Positions 1 to 5,885 of a DNA stretch of 5,920 bases are shown in pieces; within the stretch, counting starts at the first letter, position 1; each line of letters begins with the position of its first letter. This stretch comes from Rhodanobacteraceae bacterium. GTDB taxonomy: Bacteria; Pseudomonadota; Gammaproteobacteria; Xanthomonadales; Rhodanobacteraceae. The stretch is from contig JAICHS010000153.1 of assembly GCA_025924775.1 (NCBI GenBank), positions 1 through 5,920 of the forward strand. The letters are read 5' to 3'. The notes under the pieces are model-generated. The model worked only from the letters and a program-made list of their open reading frames with translations, was not told the origin of the DNA and did no database searches. The translations under genes were made by a program, and so were the position numbers.

Positions 1-1
1 C

Positions 2-133
2 ATGCATGAGGCGTTCGATCAGGATGATCCCGCGCACTACACGCGCGCCTGGTTCGCCTGGGCCAACTCGCTGTTCGGCGAGCTGATCCTTGACGTGGCC
101 GCGCGCCACTCCGAATGGTTGCGGCGCACGTGA
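2..133 (+). CDS. GH125 exo-alpha-1,6-mannosidase, C-terminal fragment
   Basis: This is the last 43 codons and TGA stop of a gene that enters from the left edge; its real start lies outside the window. The reading frame begins at base 2. The visible peptide contains MHEAF, then a DDP step, then TRAWFAWANSLFGELIL (visible residues 14-30). This is the characteristic C-terminal signature of glycoside hydrolase family 125 (Mug157-like proteins, Pfam PF06824), whose members are metal-independent, inverting exo-alpha-1,6-mannosidases. The Met at base 2 is internal to the family alignment and is not a start. No catalytic residue can be checked because the rest of the domain is missing. The next gene, a GH92 mannosidase, begins 46 bp downstream on the same strand, which supports a shared operon for alpha-mannoside breakdown. 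The family call is strong for such a short piece; the exact linkage specificity is family inference. Confidence 0.85.
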   Translation: MHEAFDQDDPAHYTRAWFAWANSLFGELILDVAARHSEWLRRT

Positions 134-166
134 ACGCACCGCGGCCCGCCGCTGACACCGCTTTTC

Positions 167-172
167 GAGGAA
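167..172 (+). promoter_or_regulatory. Ribosome binding site of the GH92 gene
   Basis: GAGGAA lies 7 nt before the ATG at 180 and is the best Shine-Dalgarno match of any start in this window. It supports the ATG at 180 as the true start, which also gives a complete Tat leader. No promoter-like pair of boxes is visible in the 46 bp after the GH125 stop, consistent with co-transcription. Confidence 0.7.
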
Positions 173-179
173 CCCGAAC

Positions 180-2612
180 ATGGTGACACGCAGACGTTTC
201 CTGCAGGGCGCAATGGCACTGGCATTGCTCGACCACGTCGATCCGCGCGCAGCGCTCGCCGCGCCGTTGGCGGGTACCGGCGCCGCCGCCGGCGCGGCCA
301 CTGCCGGGGTTTCGCGCTACGCGGACGTGTTCGTCGGTACCGGCGGCCACGGTCACACCTTTCCCGGCGCGACGGTGCCTTGGGGCATGGTGCAGCTTTC
401 GCCCGACACCCACACGCATGGCTGGGATGCGTGTTCGGGTTATCACCAGGGCGACGGCTCGATCATGGGCTTTTCGCACACGCACCTTTCCGGTACGGGC
501 GGCGCCGACATGCTGGACGTGCTGGTGATGCCCGCGCAAGGAGATGTTTTGCTCGACGCTGGCGCGCGCGGCTTGCCCGATGAGCTTTATTACTCGCGCT
601 ACGACGCCGCGGCGCGCGGAAAGCATCTAGCGGCCGACGTCGTCGCGCATCCTGGCAACGGTTATCGCTCGCGCTTCGAGCAGGCTTCCGAGCAGGGTGT
701 GCCCGGCTTTTACAAAGTGCACCTGACGGATCACGACATCCTTGCCGAATTGACCGCGACCGCGCGCGCCGGCCTGCATCGCTACACGTTCAACAAACCA
801 GGTTCGGGACATTTGCTGGTCGATCTTGCGCACGGCTACCGGGACGCCGTGGACAAACCCTGCCAGGTTTCCGATGCCGAACTGAAAGTGGTCGGCCATG
901 ACACGCTGGTCGGCGGCCGGCGCGTGCACGAATGGGCCAACGGGCGCTACATCTATTTCGCGATGAAGGTGTCGCGGCCATTCGCGCGCGCGGAACTGTA
1001 TTCGGACGACAAGTCGCTCGCAGCCGCGAACAACGCGCAAGGCAAGAGCCTCAAGGCCGCGCTGCATTTCGACGATGCGTCGAAGGCCCCGCTGCTGGTG
1101 AAGGTCGGCATTTCCGGCGTGGACATCGACGGTGCGCTGCGCAACCTCGAAACGGAATTGCCGGACTGGGACTTCGAACGCGTGCGCGGCGCTGCGGCCG
1201 CAGACTGGGAACGCGAACTCTCGCGCATCCGCATCGACGCGTCGGACGAGGTCAGGCGCACGTTCTACAGCGGGCTGTACCACGCGATGCTGGCGCCGAC
1301 CCTGTTCAGCGACGTGGATGGCCGCTATCGCGGCATGGATCTGAAGGTGCATACGTTGCCGAAAGGCCAGAGCAACTACAGCACCTACTCACTCTGGGAC
1401 ACCTATCGCGCGCTGCATCCGCTGTACACGCTGTTCCTGCCCGACAAGGTGCCGGATCTGGTGCAGGGCCTAGTGCGGCAGGCCAACGAAAGCCCGCACG
1501 GGCCGACGGTCTGGCCGCTGCAGGGTGTCGAGACCGGCACCATGATCGGCTATCACTCCGTCGTGGTGATCGCCGAGGCGCAGGCCAAGGGCTTCACCGG
1601 CATCGACTACGCCGCGGCGTGGCCGGTGTACCGTGATCGCGCATTGAGCTCCGACTGGCTGGGATTGGGTTGGTATCGCAAGCTCGGTTACCTGCCCAGT
1701 GATGAAGAAGGCGAAGCGGTCAGCAAGACGCTCGAATACGCCTACGACGACTGGGCGTTGTCGCACCTGGCTGCGGGCGTGGGCGAACAGGCGGACGCGA
1801 AGAGCTTGCGCGAACGCTCGCGCAACTACCGCCACGTGTTCGATCGCAAACTCGGCTTCATGCGGCCGCGCGGCGCCACCGGCGAGTGGCTGGAACCGTT
1901 CGATCCGATCGAGATGGGCCACTCGGGCCAATGGCGCGACTACACCGAATCGAATCCGTGGGTGGCGACGTTCCTCAACCAGCACGATCTTTATCAATAC
2001 ATGCAAATGTTCGGCGGTAACGCAGCGTTCGAGCGCAAGCTGGACGAACTGTTCACCACGGCATCCACGTTGCCGCCGAATGCGCCGCCCGACATCGCCG
2101 GGATGGTCGGCCAGTACGCGCACGGCAACGAACCGAGCCACCACATCGCGTACCTGTTCGCGTACACGGGCTCGCACTGGAAGACGCAGGCGCACGTGCG
2201 GATGTTGCTGGAAAGCATGTACCGCGCCGCGCCGGACGGCCTTGCCGGCAACGAGGACTGCGGGCAGATGAGCGCGTGGTACGTGCTGGGCGCGCTTGGC
2301 CTGTACGCGGTCGATCCGGTCAGTGCGAACTGGGTGTTCGGCAGTCCGCTGGTCGACCACGCGGAGATCGACGTCGGTGGCCGCCAGAAACTCGTCGTCG
2401 AAGCACGCGGCAACGGCAAGGGCAAGCCGTACATCCAGTCGGTGACATGGAACGGCAAGCCGTGGACGAAAAGCTGGATCACGCATGCCGATCTTGCGAA
2501 AGGCGGCACGCTGGTGTTCGAAATGGGCGGGACGCCGAACAAGCAGTTCGGCACGGCGCCCGCGGACCGGCCGCCATCGTTCGGACGGCCAGCCGCCGGG
2601 AGCGCGGCGTAA
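180..2612 (+). CDS. GH92 exo-alpha-mannosidase, Tat-exported
   Basis: An 810-residue enzyme of glycoside hydrolase family 92: calcium-dependent, inverting exo-alpha-mannosidases that remove terminal mannose from N-glycans or mannans. Residues 4-9 (RRRFLQ) followed by a short hydrophobic stretch form a twin-arginine signal, with likely cleavage near ALA|AP (residues 25-29), so a periplasmic or exported location is expected. The N-terminal beta-sandwich (about 47-300) opens with YADVFVGTGGHGHTFPGAT. The catalytic helical barrel (about 320-790) shows SLWDTYRALHPLYTLF (404-419), TMIGYHS, VSKTLEYAYDDWA (514-526), YTESNPW (588-594), HGNEPSHH (648-655) and GNEDCGQMSAWY (690-701). By family knowledge Glu590 is the probable catalytic acid and the acidic pair Glu692/Asp693 lies in the region of the general base. 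The length is normal and no motif is broken. A 17-residue Pro/Ala-rich tail ends the protein. The linkage preferred (alpha-1,2, 1,3, 1,4 or mannosyl phosphate) cannot be read with certainty. Confidence 0.95.
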   Translation: MVTRRRFLQGAMALALLDHVDPRAALAAPLAGTGAAAGAATAGVSRYADVFVGTGGHGHTFPGATVPWGMVQLSPDTHTHGWDACSGYHQGDGSIMGFSHTHLSGTGGADMLDVLVMPAQGDVLLDAGARGLPDELYYSRYDAAARGKHLAADVVAHPGNGYRSRFEQASEQGVPGFYKVHLTDHDILAELTATARAGLHRYTFNKPGSGHLLVDLAHGYRDAVDKPCQVSDAELKVVGHDTLVGGRRVHEWANGRYIYFAMKVSRPFARAELYSDDKSLAAANNAQGKSLKAALHFDDASKAPLLVKVGISGVDIDGALRNLETELPDWDFERVRGAAAADWERELSRIRIDASDEVRRTFYSGLYHAMLAPTLFSDVDGRYRGMDLKVHTLPKGQSNYSTYSLWDTYRALHPLYTLFLPDKVPDLVQGLVRQANESPHGPTVWPLQGVETGTMIGYHSVVVIAEAQAKGFTGIDYAAAWPVYRDRALSSDWLGLGWYRKLGYLPSDEEGEAVSKTLEYAYDDWALSHLAAGVGEQADAKSLRERSRNYRHVFDRKLGFMRPRGATGEWLEPFDPIEMGHSGQWRDYTESNPWVATFLNQHDLYQYMQMFGGNAAFERKLDELFTTASTLPPNAPPDIAGMVGQYAHGNEPSHHIAYLFAYTGSHWKTQAHVRMLLESMYRAAPDGLAGNEDCGQMSAWYVLGALGLYAVDPVSANWVFGSPLVDHAEIDVGGRQKLVVEARGNGKGKPYIQSVTWNGKPWTKSWITHADLAKGGTLVFEMGGTPNKQFGTAPADRPPSFGRPAAGSAA

Positions 2613-2621
2613 CGGACGACT

Positions 2622-3644
2622 TCAGCCGGCGCGCGCGGAGGACTGGAGCGCCATGGTGGCCGCGCCCAGCACGCCCAGTTGGCCGTGCTCCAGCAACCGC
2701 ACCGGCACGCCGGTCAGGAATTCGCGCATCACGCCCTTGTTGAGAAAGCGTGCGCGGAATTCGCTGGCCAACAGGAAATCGCTGATGGACGGCAGGATGC
2801 CACCGGCCAGATACACGCCGGCGCTGGCCTTGAACGTGATGGCGAGGTCGCCGACAAGGCTGCCCAGCATTGCGCAGAACATTGCCAGTGCTTCGCGCGC
2901 AAGCGGATCGCCGCCTTGCAGCGCGGCGGCGCTGACGAGTTTTGGCTGCACGTGCACGGCGGGCGCGCCCTCGATGCCGGCCAGCGCCCGATACAGGTTC
3001 ACCAGGCCCGGCCCCGACAACACGTGGCCGGTGTGCACGTAGGCACGGTCGCGCCCGAGCCACCGCAGCACCTCGATCTCGCGTGCATTGCCGGGTGCCA
3101 GCGCGACGTGGCCGGCTTCGCTTGGCAGCACCAGGGCCGAATCGCCATTCGGCACCAGCACCGCGCAGCCCAGTCCCGTTCCCGGCCCGACCACCACGGT
3201 GGGCCCGGGCGTACCCGTGGCGTCGATCACCGCGATGCTGTCGCCCGTGGACAGGCAGCGGGTGCCGAGCGCGAGGGCTTCAAAATCGTTGCAGATGTCC
3301 AGCTGGTCCAGTTGCAGGCCTGTGCGCAGTGCGGAGATCCGCACCGGCCAGCGCAGGTTTTCGGACACCAGTTCGTCGCCGCGCACGTAACCGGCCACGG
3401 CCAGTGCACAACGCGCGATGCGGCCATGGGGATGCGCGTGTCGAGTGAGGAAATCCTCCAGGATCTCACCCAACCCGGGCCATTTCGCGCATTCGTAGGT
3501 ATGGTGCGCCAGCATCTCGAGCGCCGGCGGTGCGCCCGCCCGTGCCCGCAGCAGGCCGATTCTGGCGTGGGTGCCGCCGACGTCGGCAGCCAGGATGAGG
3601 GTGGCGTCATCGGCGTGGACTTCACGCAGGGGTGGAAGAGCCAT
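2622..3644 (-). CDS. glk: Glucokinase (Glk family)
   Basis: A cytoplasmic ATP-dependent hexose kinase of the bacterial Glk family (PF02685), which makes glucose 6-phosphate. With the start at 3644 it has 340 residues (E. coli Glk, 321). Visible motifs: phosphate-binding AADVGGTHARIGL (19-31), Asn119-Asp120 in CNDFEALALG with Asp120 as the expected catalytic base, VGPGTGLG (152-159), SEAGH (175-179) with sugar-binding Glu176 and His179, LSGPGLVNLY (209-218) and YLAGGILP (278-285). One sugar contact is unusual: the residue aligned with E. coli Glu187 is Gly206. An upstream in-frame ATG at 3692 would add 16 residues. The shorter start is preferred because those extra codons are AT-rich (AAA CTT CAA ATA ACA) and unlike the rest of the gene; neither start has a well-spaced Shine-Dalgarno. 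The gene converges on GH92 with 9 bp between stops and diverges from GH35. It probably phosphorylates hexose released by the neighbouring hydrolases. A non-glucose substrate is possible. Confidence 0.9.
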   Translation of the reverse strand: MALPPLREVHADDATLILAADVGGTHARIGLLRARAGAPPALEMLAHHTYECAKWPGLGEILEDFLTRHAHPHGRIARCALAVAGYVRGDELVSENLRWPVRISALRTGLQLDQLDICNDFEALALGTRCLSTGDSIAVIDATGTPGPTVVVGPGTGLGCAVLVPNGDSALVLPSEAGHVALAPGNAREIEVLRWLGRDRAYVHTGHVLSGPGLVNLYRALAGIEGAPAVHVQPKLVSAAALQGGDPLAREALAMFCAMLGSLVGDLAITFKASAGVYLAGGILPSISDFLLASEFRARFLNKGVMREFLTGVPVRLLEHGQLGVLGAATMALQSSARAG

Positions 3645-3700
3645 GGGCGCGCGTGACTTGTGCTGGACGATGGGTGTTATTTGAAGTTTCATCCTTGAAG

Positions 3701-3716
3701 TGTATCTGCATATACA
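3701..3716. promoter_or_regulatory. 16-bp palindrome, candidate operator
   Basis: TGTATCTGCATATACA reads almost identically on both strands: 14 of 16 positions are symmetric, with arms TGTAT/ATACA around a central TGCA. It sits 46 bp before the GH35 ATG, 57 bp before the preferred glucokinase start, and just upstream of the -10-like CATAAT. A dimeric repressor or activator bound here could control either or both divergent genes. The regulator is not encoded in the window and its family cannot be assigned. The symmetry is seen directly; the operator role is inferred. Confidence 0.5.
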
Positions 3717-3724
3717 AACATGGG

Positions 3725-3730
3725 CATAAT
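3725..3730 (+). promoter_or_regulatory. Possible -10 box for GH35
   Basis: CATAAT matches the sigma-70 -10 consensus at five of six positions and lies 31 bp before the GH35 start. No good -35 hexamer occurs at 16-18 bp upstream; that spot is occupied by the palindrome at 3701-3716. This would fit a promoter needing an activator, or one blocked by a repressor. A single hexamer match is weak evidence. Confidence 0.3.
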
Positions 3731-3761
3731 GGCCCCTGACTTGGCGGGATGATGCACCGGC

Positions 3762-5681
3762 ATGGCTGACCCGACGCGCCCCGCCGCTCCATCGGCAACC
3801 GGCTGCGGCATGCGGCGGCGCGAATTCCTGCGCTTGAGCGTACTCGCGCCGCTGGCGGCTTTCGCCGGCCACGCAGGCGGGTCGGCAGCCGCGTCGCCGG
3901 TGCGTGTGCACCTGCTGCCCGATGGCCGGGCACATCGGTTCGGATTGTCCACGCGACGGTTCCTGCTGGACGGTACGCCGTTCACGCTCCGCAGCGGCGA
4001 GATGCATCCGATCCGGATTCCGCGCGCGTACTGGCGCCAGCGCATCCGGATGGCAAAGGCGATGGGACTCAACACCATCTCCTTGTACGTGATGTGGAAC
4101 GCGCTGGAATCCGAACCCGGCGTGTTTGACCTCACGACCGGCCGTCGCGATTTCGCGCGCTTCATCCGCACTTGCCAGGAAGAAGGCATGTGGGTGTACT
4201 TCCGGCCGGGACCGTACGTCTGCGGCGAGTGGGATTTCGGCGGTCTGCCGCCGTACCTGCTGCGGCAGCCACACATCCGGGTGCGCGACAAGGACGATGC
4301 CGATTACATGGCGGCGGTGCGCCGCTACATCGCCGCCATCGCGCCGGTCGTGCAGCCGCTGATGGCGGCGAACGGCGGACCGATCCTGATGCTGCAGATC
4401 GAAAACGAATACGCATCGTACGGACATGACCTCGCCTATCTCGAAGTGTTGCGCGCGCTGTGGCAGCAACACGGCATCGAGGGACCGTTCTCGATATCCG
4501 ACGGGCTCGACCAGGTACGCAAGGCGCACACGTACTTGCCGGGTGCGGCGCTGGGGCTCGACGGCGATACCGATTTCGCGGCGGCGCAGGGCATCGCTGG
4601 CGAGATGCCGGTATGGATGGGTGAAGGCTATCCCGGCTGGCTGACGCACTGGGGTGACAAGGATTTCGCGCGTGGTGACTTTGTGGCCACGTTGCGCAAG
4701 CTGCTCGACGAGAACCAGTCGTTCAATATGTACGTGGTCCACGGGGGCACGAATTTCGGTTTCGGCGCGGGCGCCAACGCACATGACGATTATTCGCACT
4801 TCCAGCCGGTGATCACCAGCTACGACTACGGCGCGCCGATCGACGAGCGCGGTGCGGCGACGCCCGATTACCACACGTTCCGCGCGATGCTCGCGGCGCA
4901 TGCGACGCGTCCGCTGCCCGACGTGCCCGCGCCGCCGCCGGCGACTCATTTTGCGGCCATCACGCCGAAACCGTATGCATCGTTGTGGGACAACCTTCCG
5001 CAGGCGAAACGCGTGGAACGTCCCGAAGGCAATGAATTGTTGTTCGGCCAAGGGCAGGGCATGGTCCTGTATCGCCGCCACATTCGCGCTGGCGGCACGC
5101 TCGTGCTCGATGGCGTGCGCGATTACGCGTTGGTGTTCAAGGGTGGGCGCTTCGTCGATTCCGTTTCACGCGGCGAACATCCGTCACTCAACTCGAACCC
5201 TGCGGTCACCTTGCCCGGCAACGATGGTGAAGCGGAAATACTCGAGATCCTCGTCGACAGTTTCGGCCACGTGGGTTATGGCCACGCAATGGTCGATCGC
5301 AAAGGCCTCGTGGGCGAGGTGCTGCTTGACGGCGAACCCCTGCGGGATTGGGAGGTTTTCAGCCTGCCGCTGGATGCTGCGTGGTTGGGGAATCTGAAAC
5401 CCTTGCGCGTCTCGCCCACGCGGCCCGGCGTGTTCTTCAAGGCGGCGTTGCATCTGCAACGGGTCGGTGACTGCTACCTCGACCTGGCCGGATGGAACAA
5501 AGGCTATCTTTGGGTCAACGGACGCCTGCTCGGCCGCTACTGGCACATCGGCCCGCAGCAGCGCCTGTTCTGTCCGGGCGCGTGGCTGCGGGAAGGCAAC
5601 AACGACGTGCTGGTGCTGGATCTGCACCACATCGCCCCAGCGCCGATCGGGAGCGCGCCGACGCTCGCTGGCGAGCGCTGA
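3762..5681 (+). CDS. GH35 beta-galactosidase, Tat-exported
   Basis: A 639-residue glycoside hydrolase family 35 enzyme, a retaining clan GH-A exo-beta-galactosidase. The (beta/alpha)8 barrel covers about residues 67-380. Visible motifs: RSGEMHPIRIPRAYW (77-91), RPGPYVCGEWDFGGLP (148-163), GGPILMLQIENEY (205-217) with Glu216 as acid/base after the conserved Asn, and VWMGEGYPGWLTHWG (284-298) with Glu288 as probable nucleophile. MYVVHGGTNFGFG follows (323-335). The C-terminal beta-sandwich region ends with LDLAGWNKGYLWVNG (573-587) and GRYWHIGPQ (591-599), typical of the family. Residues 18-24 (RRREFLR), a hydrophobic run and AAA|SP near residue 44 form a Tat leader. The ATG at 3762 has only a weak GGCGGGA 12 nt upstream. 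An in-frame ATG at 3810 (residue 17) would start directly at the Tat motif and is a serious alternative. The gene is divergent from the glucokinase. Its natural substrate (N-glycan antenna, galactan or other beta-galactoside) is not visible. Confidence 0.95.
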   Translation: MADPTRPAAPSATGCGMRRREFLRLSVLAPLAAFAGHAGGSAAASPVRVHLLPDGRAHRFGLSTRRFLLDGTPFTLRSGEMHPIRIPRAYWRQRIRMAKAMGLNTISLYVMWNALESEPGVFDLTTGRRDFARFIRTCQEEGMWVYFRPGPYVCGEWDFGGLPPYLLRQPHIRVRDKDDADYMAAVRRYIAAIAPVVQPLMAANGGPILMLQIENEYASYGHDLAYLEVLRALWQQHGIEGPFSISDGLDQVRKAHTYLPGAALGLDGDTDFAAAQGIAGEMPVWMGEGYPGWLTHWGDKDFARGDFVATLRKLLDENQSFNMYVVHGGTNFGFGAGANAHDDYSHFQPVITSYDYGAPIDERGAATPDYHTFRAMLAAHATRPLPDVPAPPPATHFAAITPKPYASLWDNLPQAKRVERPEGNELLFGQGQGMVLYRRHIRAGGTLVLDGVRDYALVFKGGRFVDSVSRGEHPSLNSNPAVTLPGNDGEAEILEILVDSFGHVGYGHAMVDRKGLVGEVLLDGEPLRDWEVFSLPLDAAWLGNLKPLRVSPTRPGVFFKAALHLQRVGDCYLDLAGWNKGYLWVNGRLLGRYWHIGPQQRLFCPGAWLREGNNDVLVLDLHHIAPAPIGSAPTLAGER

Positions 5682-5697
5682 CGAAAAACCCCGACTG

Positions 5698-5767
5698 ATG
5701 CGGCCGCCGCATTCCCGAGCGGCTCCTCGTAATGGCATTTCACCGGCTCATCCGGCGCTGAATGCGG
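5698..5767. repeat. Inverted repeat downstream of GH35, REP-like
   Basis: CCGCATTC (5707-5714) is the exact reverse complement of GAATGCGG (5760-5767), 45 bp apart. The left arm also pairs locally: ATGCGG (5698-5703) with CCGCAT (5707-5712) around a CCG loop, so two mutually exclusive foldings exist. The small hairpin starts 16 bp after the GH35 stop but no T tract follows, so it is not a standard intrinsic terminator. It may be a 3' structure or an extragenic palindromic repeat. Confidence 0.45.
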
Positions 5768-5801
5768 TAATGACAGCTTCCGACCGATTCTGTTGAAAAA
5801 C

Positions 5802-5885
5802 TCGACTCGAAAATTTGGCCGACAAAACATCGGCCGCGAGAACGCGGTTACGGTGCAGTTTTGGTCGCCAACTACGTCGAGTCGA
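5802..5885. repeat. Nested inverted repeats in low-GC right end
   Basis: An outer perfect 9-bp pair, TCGACTCGA (5802-5810) and TCGAGTCGA (5877-5885), encloses smaller hairpins: GGCCGA/TCGGCC (5817-5822/5830-5835), CCGCG/CGCGG around AGAA (5834-5838/5843-5847), and TTGG/CCAA around TCG near 5861-5871. The first two inner hairpins share bases and cannot both form fully. G+C over 5791-5920 is 64 of 130 (49%), well below the genes. No convincing gene covers the stretch. It may be a dispersed repeat, the border of an insertion sequence, or a structured leader of a gene to the right. Confidence 0.45.
5811..5835 (-). terminator. Possible weak terminator for leftward transcription
   Basis: Read on the minus strand, GGCCGA, a 7-nt TGTTTTG loop and TCGGCC form a 6-bp GC-rich stem followed by AAATTTT. 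This could end a transcript arriving from a gene to the right of the window. The stem is short and the T run is only four bases after three A's, so this is tentative. Confidence 0.25.

Larger units (their letters stand above)
3645..3761. other. Divergent intergenic region between glucokinase and GH35
   Basis: This 117-bp segment separates the two divergent starts and should hold the control signals for both. It is visibly AT-richer than the flanking genes, especially 3671-3730. It contains the palindrome at 3701-3716, a -10-like box at 3725-3730, and a 7-bp direct repeat (TTGAAGT at 3681-3687 and 3695-3701). If the glucokinase starts at 3692 instead of 3644, the gap shrinks to 69 bp but still includes the palindrome. 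Confidence 0.6.

Noticed and set aside
932..1636. 234-codon plus-strand frame inside GH92
   Set aside because: Out-of-frame, Arg/Gly-rich overlap within a fully conserved GH92 reading frame.
1470..2486. 338-codon minus-strand open frame opposite GH92
   Set aside because: Arg-, Val- and His-rich antisense translation with no family motif; typical GC-driven shadow of the GH92 gene.
2592..2608. GC hairpin at the end of GH92 as an intrinsic terminator
   Set aside because: Five-base stem inside the coding sequence with no T tract on either side; such short GC repeats are expected by chance at this composition.
2679..3656. 325-codon plus-strand open frame opposite the glucokinase
   Set aside because: It mirrors the glucokinase coding sequence and shows no domain; the minus-strand protein has every Glk motif.
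3749..3754. Two ATG codons just upstream of GH35 as alternative starts
   Set aside because: Both are out of frame with GH35 (frame differs by one base), so they cannot begin it.
3645..5081. Long open minus-strand frame continuing upstream of the glucokinase, antisense to GH35
   Set aside because: The glucokinase frame stays open for over 450 codons through GH35, but the translation is Arg/His-rich with no recognisable domain and lies opposite a well-supported gene. High G+C explains the missing stops; the gene starts at 3644 or 3692.
5802..5885. tRNA-like cloverleaf suggested by an outer stem with three inner hairpins
   Set aside because: Outer stem is 9 bp, inner hairpins overlap, there is no TTCGA-type T loop in the right place and no CCA or anticodon arm pattern.
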